Of a stretch of 64,000 bases of DNA, positions 1 to 8,733 are shown piece by piece. This stretch comes from UBA6107 sp034430175. Its GTDB lineage: Bacteria; Chloroflexota; Anaerolineae; Anaerolineales; Anaerolineaceae. A program made the translations under genes and the position numbers. Where the stretch lies: NCBI GenBank assembly GCA_034430175.1, contig DAOUFI010000001.1, forward strand, positions 186,001-250,000, read 5' to 3'. Each line of letters starts with the position of its first letter. Position 1 is the first letter of the stretch. The notes beneath the pieces are model-generated. The model was given only the letters and a program-made list of their open reading frames with translations. It ran no database searches and was not told the DNA's origin.

Positions 1-939
1 TCTGACACCCCGTGGACGACCCGTCTGATCTGCGAATGCCTGCGCGATGCTGGCATCCCGGATGGTGTGGTTAATTATGTGACCGGCCCAGGTTCTTCCG
101 TGGGGCAGACCCTGGTGGACAGCCCGGATGTGTGCGGCGTGACCTTCACTGGTTCATTCGATGTGGGCATGAAGATCTACCGCGATTTCGCCAATGGACG
201 CTGGGTACGCCCGACTATTCTTGAACTGGGAGGCAAGAATCCGGTGGTGGTCTCACGCCATGCCAACCTGGACGACGCGGTTTCCGGCATTGTTCGTTCT
301 GCCTTCGGACTGCAGGGACAAAAATGCTCCGCGGCTTCACGCGTACTGATCGAAGCCCCGGTTTACGATGAACTTGTAGCCAAGATCGTTGAGAAGACCA
401 ACGCGTTGAAGATTGGCGATCCGACCGACCGTTCTGTGTTCCTGGGTCCCGTGGTCAACAAATCCTCTTACAGTGACTATCAACAGTTCAGCGAAGATTT
501 GCATCAGAATGGCAAGATCCTTACCGGTGGCAAAGTGCTCACTGATGGCGAATTTGCTAAGGGTTATTTCTGCGCCCCAACCGTCGCCGAATTGCCATTC
601 ACCCATCACTTGTGGAAGCAGGAAATGTTTGTCCCAATCACCACAGTGGGCAAGGTCAATTCACTGGATGAGGCAATGAAAATTGCCAATGATGTGGATT
701 ACGGCCTGACTGCCGGTTTCTACGGCACCGAAGAAGAAGCCGAATGGTTCTTTGACAAGATTGAAGCCGGTGTGACGTATTCGAACCGGCCGCAGGGTGC
801 TACAACCGGTGCCTGGCCTGGCTTCCAGCCCTTTGGCGGATGGAAAGGCTCGGGTTCCTCCGGTAAAAACGCGGGTGGGCTGTATTATCTGCAATTGTAC
901 ATGCACGAACAAATCCGCACCCGAGTTCGCAAGGCTTAA
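1..939 (+). CDS. Aldehyde dehydrogenase family protein (5' end outside window)
   Basis: NAD(P)-dependent oxidation of an aldehyde to an acid. The frame is open from base 1, so the gene starts upstream of the window and only the C-terminal 312 codons are seen. The family's general-base Glu lies in ELGGKNP (codon 223-225) and the catalytic Cys in GQKCSAASR (codon 325-327). The QKCSA form is typical of the 1-pyrroline-5-carboxylate dehydrogenase branch, but the substrate cannot be fixed from this. The C-terminal FGGWKGSGSSGKNAGG segment is also typical of the family. A hairpin follows the stop, and CoA-transferase genes lie downstream, which fits an amino-acid or organic-acid fermentation block. 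The family call is secure; the substrate is not. Confidence 0.93.
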   Translation, partial: SDTPWTTRLICECLRDAGIPDGVVNYVTGPGSSVGQTLVDSPDVCGVTFTGSFDVGMKIYRDFANGRWVRPTILELGGKNPVVVSRHANLDDAVSGIVRSAFGLQGQKCSAASRVLIEAPVYDELVAKIVEKTNALKIGDPTDRSVFLGPVVNKSSYSDYQQFSEDLHQNGKILTGGKVLTDGEFAKGYFCAPTVAELPFTHHLWKQEMFVPITTVGKVNSLDEAMKIANDVDYGLTAGFYGTEEEAEWFFDKIEAGVTYSNRPQGATTGAWPGFQPFGGWKGSGSSGKNAGGLYYLQLYMHEQIRTRVRKA

Positions 940-949
940 TCAATCACAA

Positions 950-977
950 GAAACCCGGTTTACCAAAACCGGGTTTC
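950..977 (+). terminator. Hairpin after aldehyde dehydrogenase
   Basis: Perfect 11-bp stem (950-960 with 967-977) around a 6-nt loop, starting 10 nt after the dehydrogenase stop. No long T-run follows, so it may be a weak terminator or an mRNA-stabilising structure ahead of the CoA-transferase gene. Confidence 0.6.
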
Positions 978-995
978 TACAAACAGGATTCATTT

Positions 996-1898
996 ATGTC
1001 TAGACTCTGTTCAATCTCTGAAGCGATAACGAAATACGTACACGACGGTGATACCGTCTACTGCGCCGGGTTTACCCACCTGATCCCGTTCGCGGCAGGG
1101 CATGAGATTATCCGCCAGGGCAGAAAAGATCTAACACTGGCGCGGGCCACTCCGGACCTGATTTACGACCAGATGGTCGCGGCAGGTTGCGCTAAAAAAT
1201 TGATCTTCTCCTACATCGGTAACCCGGGTGTGGGTTCATTGCGTATCGTCCGCAATGAGTTGGAAGCGGGTCGATTGGAGTGGGAGGAATATTCGCACTT
1301 CGGTATGATCTCCAGGCTACAGGCAGGCGCGTCTGGGTTGCCGTTCATCCCCATGAACCAGACCGCGGCTACAGACCTGGAGAAGAACAATCCAAACATC
1401 AAACGCGTTAAGGACCCTTACACGGGCAAAGAGGTGATAACCGTTCCGCCGTTGCATCCCGACGTGGCTATTATCCATGTACAACGGGCTGACAAGAACG
1501 GCAACGCGCATATCTGGGGTATCATCGGTGAGCAAAAAGAGGTGGCATTTGCCTCCGAGCACGTCATCATCACTGCTGAAGAGATCGTGGATGAGTCGGT
1601 GATCCGCTCTGATCCAAACCGCACGCTGATCCCCGAATTGATCGTTGATGCTGTCTGCCATGTTCCGCATTGCGCGCATCCTTCGTACACACAGGGGTAC
1701 TACGATCGCGATAACGTCTTCTACCTCAACTGGGACAAAATCACCGAAGATCCCGCGACCACTAAAGCATGGTTGGATGAATGGGTTTATGGCGTCAAGG
1801 ACGCAGCGGAATATTGGGAGAAACTGGGCAAAGAGACCCACGACCGGCTAAAGGTCAAGCCTCACCTGGCAGCGCCTGTGGACTATGGAGATTATTGA
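996..1898 (+). CDS. CoA-transferase subunit A (glutaconate CoA-transferase-like)
   Basis: Alpha subunit of a family I CoA-transferase of the glutaconate CoA-transferase (GctA)/IpdA type, which moves CoA between carboxylic acids or acts on CoA-linked ring-cleavage products. The protein has 300 residues, close to the usual 300-320. Early DGDTVYCAGF and HEIIRQGRKDLTL segments and a central HPDVAIIHVQRADKNGNA segment match the family. The ATG at 996 begins directly with the conserved SISEAI region. The beta subunit would normally follow at once, but here a GxxExxY gene (1965-2417) lies between them. Substrate unknown. Confidence 0.88.
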   Translation: MSRLCSISEAITKYVHDGDTVYCAGFTHLIPFAAGHEIIRQGRKDLTLARATPDLIYDQMVAAGCAKKLIFSYIGNPGVGSLRIVRNELEAGRLEWEEYSHFGMISRLQAGASGLPFIPMNQTAATDLEKNNPNIKRVKDPYTGKEVITVPPLHPDVAIIHVQRADKNGNAHIWGIIGEQKEVAFASEHVIITAEEIVDESVIRSDPNRTLIPELIVDAVCHVPHCAHPSYTQGYYDRDNVFYLNWDKITEDPATTKAWLDEWVYGVKDAAEYWEKLGKETHDRLKVKPHLAAPVDYGDY

Positions 1899-1920
1899 TC
1901 GATAATTCAGCGAAAACTAA

Positions 1921-1939
1921 CCGCTAATGAAGCTAATTT
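1921..1939 (+). repeat. Left arm of inverted repeat around GxxExxY gene 1
   Basis: A 19-nt word starting CCGCTAATG. Its reverse complement recurs at 2395-2413 with 16 of 19 positions matching. The two arms bracket the GxxExxY gene that separates the CoA-transferase subunits. Confidence 0.65.
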
Positions 1940-1964
1940 GCACTAAAAGAACCGAATAAACCAA

Positions 1965-2417
1965 ATGGATAAAATTCAAGAACCTCCGCGAATCATTGAA
2001 GACTTAAAATTCAAAGACGAGACCTATGCAATTATGGGTGCCGCCTTTGAGACTCACAAAAATCTCGGGGCAGGGTTTCTTGAACCGGTCTATCAGGAAG
2101 CGTTTGAGTACGAATTGTCAGTGAGGAAAATACCATTTATCTCACAACCAAACCTTCAAATTTGGTATAAAGATTTTCAACTTTCAAAAACATACAAAGC
2201 CGATTTGGTTGCTTTTAATAAAATCATTATAGAGTTGAAATCCATTGATAGTATGGGGAAACCTGAAGAAGCACAGGTGTTTAATTACCTGAGAGCAACT
2301 GGATTGCAGTTGGGAATACTTATTAATTTTGGAGCGCAGAAACTGGAGTGGAAACGATTGGTCCTGACTGACAAGAAATTAGCTGAATTAGCCAAAATTA
2401 GAGTAATTAGCGGATAA
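1965..2417 (+). CDS. GxxExxY family protein (PD-(D/E)XK nuclease-like)
   Basis: 150-residue protein with the signature GFLEPVY (GxxExxY) followed by a nuclease-like core: KADLVAF supplies an Asp and IIELKS the E-x-K. The family is widespread and its function is unsettled; a nuclease fold is predicted. The gene sits between two CoA-transferase subunit genes that are normally adjacent, which suggests insertion as a cassette. It is flanked by an imperfect inverted repeat (1921-1939, 2395-2413), and the right arm encodes the protein's own last residues. Its coding sequence is visibly richer in A+T than the genes on either side. A second, divergent member lies at 28550-28966. Confidence 0.88.
   Translation: MDKIQEPPRIIEDLKFKDETYAIMGAAFETHKNLGAGFLEPVYQEAFEYELSVRKIPFISQPNLQIWYKDFQLSKTYKADLVAFNKIIIELKSIDSMGKPEEAQVFNYLRATGLQLGILINFGAQKLEWKRLVLTDKKLAELAKIRVISG
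2395..2413 (-). repeat. Right arm of inverted repeat around GxxExxY gene 1
   Basis: Partner of 1921-1939 in inverted orientation, 16 of 19 positions matching. It overlaps the final codons of the GxxExxY gene, so the C-terminus of that protein is written in repeat sequence. Confidence 0.65.
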
Positions 2418-2444
2418 AATTTGAGTAATTCGTGGAATGATAAA

Positions 2445-3218
2445 ATGACTGAAACTACTTACACTTCCTCTGAATTAATGTGCATCAACGCGGCAAGGCT
2501 GCTGCGCGACGGCGATGTGGTTTTTGTGGGGGTTGGACTGCCCAACCTGGCGTGCAACCTGGCACGCAAGACCCACGCGCCTAACCTGCAAATGATCTAC
2601 GAAGCTGGGGTGATCGGGGCACGGCCAGCGCGGTTGCCACTCTCGATCGGTGACCCTACCCTGGTGAGCGGAGCATCATCGGTGTGCAGTATGTATGATA
2701 TTTTCACATTGTATCTACAGCGCGGTAACGTGGACGTTGGTTTTTTGGGCGGCGCGCAGATCGATAGATTTGGCAATATCAATGCCACGGTGATCGGCAG
2801 TGATTATTCCCATCCGAAGGTAAGACTGCCCGGATCGGGCGGATCGCAGGAGATGGCTGCCTGGGCGAATCGCTGTTATATTATGACGCCCCACCAAAAG
2901 CGTCGTTTCCCCGAGAAAGTCGATTTCCGTACCTCGGCGGGGTTCTTGAGTGGTCGCGCTGAACGCGAGGCCACGGGTGTTCGTGGCGGCGGACCGCTGG
3001 TGGTGGTGACTAACCTGGGACTTATGGAACCGGATGAGAATGGAGAGTTGGTGCTCACTGCTCTTCACGCTGGCTGTACCGTGGAGCAGGTGAAGGAAAA
3101 TACCGGCTGGGAAATTAAGATCGCGGAAAATCTTAAATCAACCGAACCAGTAAAGGAATCTGAATTAAAATTATTGCGCGAGGAATTGGATCCTGAGGGT
3201 ATCTATCTGAAAGGTTGA
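2445..3218 (+). CDS. CoA-transferase subunit B (glutaconate CoA-transferase-like)
   Basis: Beta subunit partner of the 996-1898 gene. In glutaconate CoA-transferase this subunit carries the catalytic glutamate that forms the enzyme-CoA thioester. The matching region here is IYEAGVIGA, whose Glu is the candidate. The GFLGGAQIDRFGN and LPGSGGSQEMA segments are also typical. I chose the ATG at 2445 (257 residues) because the conserved SELMCINAARLLRDGD starts soon after; an in-frame TTG at 2421 would add eight residues of no family character. A 2-hydroxyacid dehydrogenase follows after 4 nt, so they are probably co-transcribed. Confidence 0.87.
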   Translation: MTETTYTSSELMCINAARLLRDGDVVFVGVGLPNLACNLARKTHAPNLQMIYEAGVIGARPARLPLSIGDPTLVSGASSVCSMYDIFTLYLQRGNVDVGFLGGAQIDRFGNINATVIGSDYSHPKVRLPGSGGSQEMAAWANRCYIMTPHQKRRFPEKVDFRTSAGFLSGRAEREATGVRGGGPLVVVTNLGLMEPDENGELVLTALHAGCTVEQVKENTGWEIKIAENLKSTEPVKESELKLLREELDPEGIYLKG

Positions 3219-3222
3219 GTAG

Positions 3223-4242
3223 ATGGCAAAAAAGATCGAGGTATTGACCACCATACCGTTTCCAGAGAACGTGATGCAACGGTTGAAGGAAGTCAATCCG
3301 CGCGTCCGTGTCACCCTGCACCCAGCGCAGGCTGTTGAAGACATTCCTCTCGACCTTTGGAGCGAGATTGAGATTCTTTACACTGATCTATTGGTGCCGG
3401 ACCCGGCGATAATTCCCAATTTGAAATGGATCCAGTATCACTACGCCGGAATTGATTTTCTGCAGGGGAATCCTTTGCTGGAAAAACCCGATTTGATCAT
3501 CACTTCGATGAGCGGAGCCTCGGCGATCCAGGAAGGGGAGTATATACTGGCGATGATGTTGGCTATGTCAAGGCGTGTTCCTGAACTACTGCAAAACCAA
3601 CTGCGCCATGAATGGCCCCCTGACCGATGGGAAAAGTTTATTCCCTTTGAAATGCACGGCAAGACCGTTGGCCTGGTTGGATACGGCAGTATTGGGCGTG
3701 AGGTGGCGCGCTTGCTACAGCCGTTTGGTGTTAGAGTGCTGGCTGCCAAACGTGACGCGATGCACCCGGTTGATACCGGATATACGATTGATGGACATGG
3801 AGATCCTGAGGGGAATCTGTTTCACCGACTTTACCCGATCCAGGCGCTCAAATCGATGGTCACCGAATGCGATTTTGTAGTGGTAACGCTGCCCTTGACT
3901 GATCAGACCAGGGGTTTGATTGGCGTGGAAGAATTGAAAGCATTCAAGCCGGGATCATTCCTGATCGTGGTCAGTCGGGGTGGAATTGTCGATGAGCCGG
4001 CACTGATCGATGCGCTTGAAGAAAAGCGTCTGGCTGGTGCAGCGTTGGACGTGTTTGCCAAGGAACCTCTGCCGGCGGAGAATCCACTTTGGAAAGCACC
4101 TAATATAATCATTACCCCGCATGTTTCGGGGTTCAGTCCGAAGTATAAGGAACGCGCGGGGATGATGTTCGTAGAAAACCTTGACCGGTACCTGCACGGT
4201 GAACCGATGTTCAATAAGTATGATCGGGAACGAAGCTATTAA
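3223..4242 (+). CDS. D-isomer-specific 2-hydroxyacid dehydrogenase
   Basis: NAD-dependent reduction of a 2-oxoacid to a D-2-hydroxyacid, or the reverse. The Rossmann motif is VGLVGYGSIGREVARLL. The family catalytic triad is present: Arg in VSRGGIVDE, Glu in DVFAKEPLP and His in ITPHVSG. Length (339 residues) is normal. It starts 4 nt after the CoA-transferase beta subunit. Together with the CoA-transferase this recalls amino-acid fermentation pathways in which a 2-hydroxyacid is made and activated to its CoA ester. No 2-hydroxyacyl-CoA dehydratase is visible here, so that pathway is only a suggestion. Confidence 0.9.
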   Translation: MAKKIEVLTTIPFPENVMQRLKEVNPRVRVTLHPAQAVEDIPLDLWSEIEILYTDLLVPDPAIIPNLKWIQYHYAGIDFLQGNPLLEKPDLIITSMSGASAIQEGEYILAMMLAMSRRVPELLQNQLRHEWPPDRWEKFIPFEMHGKTVGLVGYGSIGREVARLLQPFGVRVLAAKRDAMHPVDTGYTIDGHGDPEGNLFHRLYPIQALKSMVTECDFVVVTLPLTDQTRGLIGVEELKAFKPGSFLIVVSRGGIVDEPALIDALEEKRLAGAALDVFAKEPLPAENPLWKAPNIIITPHVSGFSPKYKERAGMMFVENLDRYLHGEPMFNKYDRERSY

Positions 4243-4299
4243 TCAAAGGTGGGGTTATACAAATAGCGTCACTCGAAAGCACAGGAGAAACAAAGAACG

Positions 4300-5064
4300 A
4301 TGCAAAAGGCTGAAAAAAAAGTCAAAGCCGTTGTCTTTGACCTGGGATACACATTGATCAATTTCAGCGGAAACTTGGACAAGGTCGCGCGCGCCTCGCA
4401 CCTGGCATTGGTGGATTATTTGATCCAACTTGGATATGATCTGGATAGAGAGGCATTCGCCAAGAAGTTCAGCGAATTGATGCATCTGTATTATGAGCAA
4501 CGCGAACGGGATCTGCTCGAATTGCCCGTCCATGGAATCGTGCTTCACGCGCTGGAAGACCTGGTGACGAGTTACCCAACAAAGGAGCAGGTGGTTGCCG
4601 CCATCCACGAGATGTACCTTGTCACCGAAAAACACTGGAAACTGGAAGATGATACTCTCTCAACCCTCGATTGCTTACAAAACAAGGGTTATCAACTGGG
4701 TTTGATCACCAATGCCTCCGATGCCTGGGACGTTAATAATTTGATTGATGATAATCATTTGCGGCAATATTTCTCAGCTATCGTTATCTCGGCTGAAGAA
4801 GGATTCCGCAAACCAGATCGCCGGATTTTTGAAAAAGCGGCTGAGCGATTGTCTCTTCAATTCAATGAAATGGTCATGGTAGGAGATACCCTGCACGCCG
4901 ATATCCTTGGCGCCAAGAAATGTGGGATGAAAACGGTGTGGATTTCCAGACGAGCTGAATATTCGCGTGAGATGCTAAAAAGCAGATCGGACCTGACGCC
5001 GGATGGCGAAATCCACGCGTTGAATGAGTTGCCTGATCTGTTGGATTCCTGGAGCACAAATTAA
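4300..5064 (+). CDS. HAD superfamily hydrolase
   Basis: Haloacid-dehalogenase-type hydrolase of 254 residues with a helical cap after motif I. Motif I is VFDLGYTLI: the nucleophile Asp is present, but the second Asp of the usual DxDxT is Gly. Motif II is LITNAS, motif III the Lys in RKPDRRIF, and motif IV MVGDTLHADILGAKKCGM. The second Asp is the general acid in phosphatases, so a canonical phosphatase role is doubtful, although DxGxT members are common. It may belong to the preceding operon (57-nt gap) and ends at a strong hairpin. Confidence 0.85.
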   Translation: MQKAEKKVKAVVFDLGYTLINFSGNLDKVARASHLALVDYLIQLGYDLDREAFAKKFSELMHLYYEQRERDLLELPVHGIVLHALEDLVTSYPTKEQVVAAIHEMYLVTEKHWKLEDDTLSTLDCLQNKGYQLGLITNASDAWDVNNLIDDNHLRQYFSAIVISAEEGFRKPDRRIFEKAAERLSLQFNEMVMVGDTLHADILGAKKCGMKTVWISRRAEYSREMLKSRSDLTPDGEIHALNELPDLLDSWSTN

Positions 5065-5093
5065 ATCTCCCCGATAAACGGGGAGATTTTTGA
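5063..5093. terminator. Bidirectional terminator between convergent genes
   Basis: Perfect 11-bp stem (5063-5073 with 5079-5089), 5-nt loop, with T-run on the + side and A-run on the other. It separates the HAD hydrolase from the convergent zinc-ribbon protein gene. Confidence 0.85.
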
Positions 5094-5096
5094 GTG

Positions 5097-6029
5097 TTAT
5101 TTTTTTGGCTTTTTAGGAGCAGGCGTGGGGGTAGGTTCTGGCACTGGTGGTTCAAGGCAATCTTCAATTGCGTCAACCAGGTCATTGTCGACGATTGTTG
5201 TCAATGAGTCGGCGTCATCCGCCGCAAAAGCATTGATATTCTTAACGAAGAGACCAGCCCAGTCATCCTTGAAGATCTTTCCCAACAGTAGCAAAACCAG
5301 TGTAGGCAACAACAGCCAACTCAAGAAAGTGCCAATGAAAGAGAAAAGCCCAATGAAGAAATTATCGAATGCGTACATAACGATAATTTTGTCAAGAATG
5401 GCCAGAAGGAAAACGATCCCGCCGAGCAACCCGATAGTCAACCAGTTTGCAGATCGTTTGGTGTAAAGGTCCCAACTTACCACCAGGTTCTTGCCGTATG
5501 GAGCCACACGTACCGGAACAGCAACCCCTGAAGCGTTCGTTAAAAGCATATATGGACGCGGTTGCATGTCATTCGCGGAAAGTAGAACATCGGTGATTCG
5601 CAACCCGGGGACGTTTTCTTTAATGATCTTGTCAATAAATGACTGTTTGACTTTGTCGGCCAGGTCCGCACCGTCTTCTACGATGTCGCTCCAGCCATCA
5701 ACATGCAACCCTAGTTGTTTGATTGGTGTACCCGCGTACATGGGTGCGGGGGGATAACCGTAAGCTGGAGGTTGACCGTAGGCAGGCTGTGGTGGCATTT
5801 GCCCTTGCATATAGGAGCCTGGCGGTGGGGGTGTGGGCGCTCCTGCCGGCGGCATGGGAGCAGGAGGAGGTGGTGGTTGTACCATGTTGGTCGCCGCAGT
5901 TTCTGGAGTGGATCGTTTGGCAGCCACGGTTTTGTCGGATACAAAAGTTAACGGTGCGCCGCAGGTCTGACAAAACTGATAGCCAGGCTCGTTCTCAGTA
6001 TTGCACTTCGAGCATTTTACTTTTTCCAT
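5097..6029 (-). CDS. Zinc-ribbon, proline-rich membrane protein
   Basis: 310 residues. An N-terminal zinc ribbon (CSKC at residues 5-8 and CQTC about 12 residues later) is followed by a Pro/Gly/Ala/Tyr-rich linker of roughly 75 residues, a conserved globular part and two or three hydrophobic helices (LTIGLLGGIVFLLAIL; LFSFIGTFLSWLLLPTLVLLLL). The C-terminus is PEPTPTPAPKKPKK. I chose the ATG at 6029 because it has a good AGGGAG ribosome site and starts just ahead of the zinc ribbon; an upstream in-frame start adds 13 uncharacteristic residues. Exact role unknown; this architecture recurs in bacterial envelope proteins. Confidence 0.75.
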   Translation of the reverse strand: MEKVKCSKCNTENEPGYQFCQTCGAPLTFVSDKTVAAKRSTPETAATNMVQPPPPPAPMPPAGAPTPPPPGSYMQGQMPPQPAYGQPPAYGYPPAPMYAGTPIKQLGLHVDGWSDIVEDGADLADKVKQSFIDKIIKENVPGLRITDVLLSANDMQPRPYMLLTNASGVAVPVRVAPYGKNLVVSWDLYTKRSANWLTIGLLGGIVFLLAILDKIIVMYAFDNFFIGLFSFIGTFLSWLLLPTLVLLLLGKIFKDDWAGLFVKNINAFAADDADSLTTIVDNDLVDAIEDCLEPPVPEPTPTPAPKKPKK

Positions 6030-6209
6030 GTTTTTCTCCCTTTCAAAGGTAAATACGCATGTTCGCACGATCTACTTTTCATAATTCATTATAAGAGAAA
6101 ACGAAGGGAATTCAAACCAGTAAGGAGTTTATTAAAGTAAACGTCGAATTAAGGTGTACATGAACTGGAAGTAGCCTATGCTACAATTATCAAAGAAAGG
6201 CAATTATCA

Positions 6210-7913
6210 ATGGAAAGAATTGTCCCACGCTTGGCCACAGATGAAATCGAACTGTATATTCGGACCGTTTATTCGTTGTTGCGGTCGTCTACCGAAGTCA
6301 ACATCCGCACGCTCGAGGAAGTCCACGCTGGGATGAATTCCCCCCTGCATCTCGATGCCCGCAAATCAAGTCTCGATACCTCGGCGTTCATCTATGCCAG
6401 CCTGCGTTTGCCAGAGTGCATCCCGGCAGTGCAGACGATCATTCTCGGTCAAAGTGCCTCCCTTTTTGGACGATATGGATATTGTGATGTGGAAGCCTGG
6501 CAGCAGGTTTCTGCGAAAGCTCGGAGACGACGTTGTTATTTTGATGGCAAGGAGACTTTGGCCTGTTACATCGCGAGCCAGTCTGATATTGATGACGTGA
6601 TTCCAATCCTTACCGCCTACCAGATCGAGTGGAACAAGTTGCATCTCATACTTCAGGATGTTGATCTGACTTGCCTGGAAGGCATCGATGAAGGAAATGA
6701 GGATTGCGTTATCAGGTTGGCTGAGGTTCTCGGTATTGCCTTGGATGATCTCGAACGCTTGCGGACGATTCTCGGCAAGGATTTTGTAAAGAATATACGT
6801 GAGATGCACGCGCGTAAATGTGATTTTAAGGTCCGACTGCTGAATGGGTCGCTCAGTGAATACTGGAGAGCCACGCGCGCCTGGTGGGATAATATCGCGC
6901 TCTCAGCCCCCGATGTGTCGGACCGACCGATCTATTTCATCTCAAGTAATTCGCACTCGATGCTCAACCTGCTTTCTGGCTTTGCCATTGAAAAAAGAGA
7001 TGAGATCATCCGATTGCTCAAACAGAGCCGCAATGATCTGCTTATTGAAGAATGGGAAAAGATCCAAAAGAATGAAGCATCTTCCAACCAGGAAAATTTT
7101 CTCTATTATGCGCTGAAAAAAGTTCAGCAACTTCCTTCCGGTAAATACCTGATGGAAGAGCAGTTAGCAAGAGAAAAGGTTTTGGGAATGAAACGTATCT
7201 CATCATTGCATTCGTTCGACGTGGAAGCTCAGGTCATTGACCTTTCCAAACTCAATAAGAGCGCGATTGACAATCGGGTAGTGAAAGGTTTTTCCACGCT
7301 CGATCTGGCGAAGAGCAACGCGATGATCGTGAACATCGATTATCCACTTGGATTCGGCGCCTATCATATCTTGACCGCGGTGGCTGAGCATATTTCAGAC
7401 ATACTTGGGGTTTACATCCTGGGAAAAGCAGCCACTCTAAACGGGGTACGTGGCGATGTAATGGTCCCCAACGTAGTTCAGGATGAGCATTCAGAGAACA
7501 CTTATTTATTCAGGAACGCGTTTTCCGCTGCTGACGTTCAACCGTATTTGATCTACGGGAATGTGCTCGATAACCAAAAAGCGCTTTCGGCATTTGGTAC
7601 TTTTTTGCAGAACGCCCGCCTGATGGACGTAGTCTATCGTGAGGGATACACTGACATTGAAATGGAAGCCGGGCCTTATCTTTCGGCAATATTTGAGATG
7701 TATAAACCCAAGCGGCACCCGGTCAACGAGATCGTTAATCTTTACAATGTTCCATTTGACGTTGGCATCTTGCATTACGCATCGGATACACCGATGAGTA
7801 AGGGAAAGAACCTGGGCGCGGGAGCACTTTCATACGAGGGTATGGATTCAACCTACGCTGCATCCGTGGCGATCTTGCGACGGATTTTCGCGTTGGAGAG
7901 CCAACGAGAATAA
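6210..7913 (+). CDS. DUF6909-like protein with nucleoside-phosphorylase-like C-terminal part
   Basis: 567 residues, no signal peptide or membrane helix seen. The N-terminal region (YIRTVYSLLRSSTEVNIR) fits my memory of the DUF6909 family. The C-terminal third has features like nucleoside phosphorylases: a glycine-rich VYILGKAATLNGVRGDVMVP, a polar DEHSENTYLF segment and IEMEAGPYLSAIFE, which recalls the ribose-contacting MEA motif of that superfamily. A role in nucleoside or base salvage is thus possible but unproven. The gene stands alone, with a hairpin between it and convergent tatC. Confidence 0.55.
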   Translation: MERIVPRLATDEIELYIRTVYSLLRSSTEVNIRTLEEVHAGMNSPLHLDARKSSLDTSAFIYASLRLPECIPAVQTIILGQSASLFGRYGYCDVEAWQQVSAKARRRRCYFDGKETLACYIASQSDIDDVIPILTAYQIEWNKLHLILQDVDLTCLEGIDEGNEDCVIRLAEVLGIALDDLERLRTILGKDFVKNIREMHARKCDFKVRLLNGSLSEYWRATRAWWDNIALSAPDVSDRPIYFISSNSHSMLNLLSGFAIEKRDEIIRLLKQSRNDLLIEEWEKIQKNEASSNQENFLYYALKKVQQLPSGKYLMEEQLAREKVLGMKRISSLHSFDVEAQVIDLSKLNKSAIDNRVVKGFSTLDLAKSNAMIVNIDYPLGFGAYHILTAVAEHISDILGVYILGKAATLNGVRGDVMVPNVVQDEHSENTYLFRNAFSAADVQPYLIYGNVLDNQKALSAFGTFLQNARLMDVVYREGYTDIEMEAGPYLSAIFEMYKPKRHPVNEIVNLYNVPFDVGILHYASDTPMSKGKNLGAGALSYEGMDSTYAASVAILRRIFALESQRE

Positions 7914-7932
7914 CCCGGTAACTTTGGAAGAA

Positions 7933-7965
7933 AACGCCCCTTTTCTTGAACGGAGAAGGGGCGTT
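7933..7965. terminator. Terminator hairpin between DUF6909-like gene and tatC
   Basis: 10-bp stem (7933-7942 with 7956-7965), GC-rich centre, A-run on the left side, so it should work best for the minus-strand tat operon. It lies between two convergent genes. Confidence 0.75.
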
Positions 7966-7989
7966 CAATTGGTCATTTTTAGAGCCGTA

Positions 7990-8733
7990 TTAAGATTCAG
8001 TATTGCCTTGGTCCTGTTTTTTTCTTCCTCTTTGCGCAAACCAGGCGAAAAGGATCGACAGGAAGTAAAGGAGGATCAATGGGAGCATCATCAGACTCAT
8101 GTTGACCGGATCCACGGTGGGGGTGATGATTGCCGCAAGAATGGCGATCAGAACTATGGCCTGTCGCCAAAATTTTAATAAGTTGCGGGGGGTCACAGCG
8201 CCAAAACGAGCCAGTAAATAGATTAGCAGAGGAAGCTCAAAACTTACTCCTACCCAAAAGATCAGGTTGGTAACAAAATTGGTATAGCTGGAAAGGCGGG
8301 GATTCGTTTCCACGCCGAGGAATTCGGTAAGAAAAGGAAGTGCGGAAGGAAGCATGATCAAGTAAGCAAAAGCCACACCACCAAGGAAGAAGATTGTGAC
8401 AAAGGGGATCGCACCGATTACCATGCGCTTCTCGTTTGGCTTCAAACCCGGCAGGATAAACATAAGCAATTCATAGATGATCACCGGGAATGCCAGGATG
8501 ATTCCACAGAGTAATGATACTTTCATATAAACGCCGACGTTTTCGGTGATTTCGATCGACTGAAGATTCTGCAACCCACCAATTGGGATGGCGAGATACT
8601 CTACCACTTTTTGACTGAAGAAAAGACTGGCAATCACACCAATCGCTAACGCGACTAAAGCAACCAGCAGGCGGCGGCGTAGTTCCTCGATGTGTTCTAT
8701 GAGGGTGAGCTGTTTTTCTTCTTCAGGAGGCAT
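7990..8733 (-). CDS. tatC: Twin-arginine translocase subunit TatC
   Basis: Integral membrane receptor of the Tat system, which exports folded proteins bearing a twin-arginine signal peptide. Family features: LIEHIEELRRRLL at the N-terminus (the conserved Glu in the first cytoplasmic segment), a periplasmic FPVIIYELLMFILPGLKPNEKR segment with the conserved Pro and Glu residues, and six predicted helices in 247 residues. I chose the ATG at 8733 because it has a GGAG site and precedes the conserved start; it overlaps the tatA/B gene by 11 nt, so the two are translationally coupled. The C-terminus is Lys/Arg-rich. Confidence 0.95.
   Translation of the reverse strand: MPPEEEKQLTLIEHIEELRRRLLVALVALAIGVIASLFFSQKVVEYLAIPIGGLQNLQSIEITENVGVYMKVSLLCGIILAFPVIIYELLMFILPGLKPNEKRMVIGAIPFVTIFFLGGVAFAYLIMLPSALPFLTEFLGVETNPRLSSYTNFVTNLIFWVGVSFELPLLIYLLARFGAVTPRNLLKFWRQAIVLIAILAAIITPTVDPVNMSLMMLPLILLYFLSILFAWFAQRGRKKQDQGNTES

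Noticed and set aside
5711..6052. Several long frames antisense to the proline-rich linker of the zinc-ribbon protein
   Set aside because: They arise from the biased Pro/Gly codons of the real gene; none has domain character.
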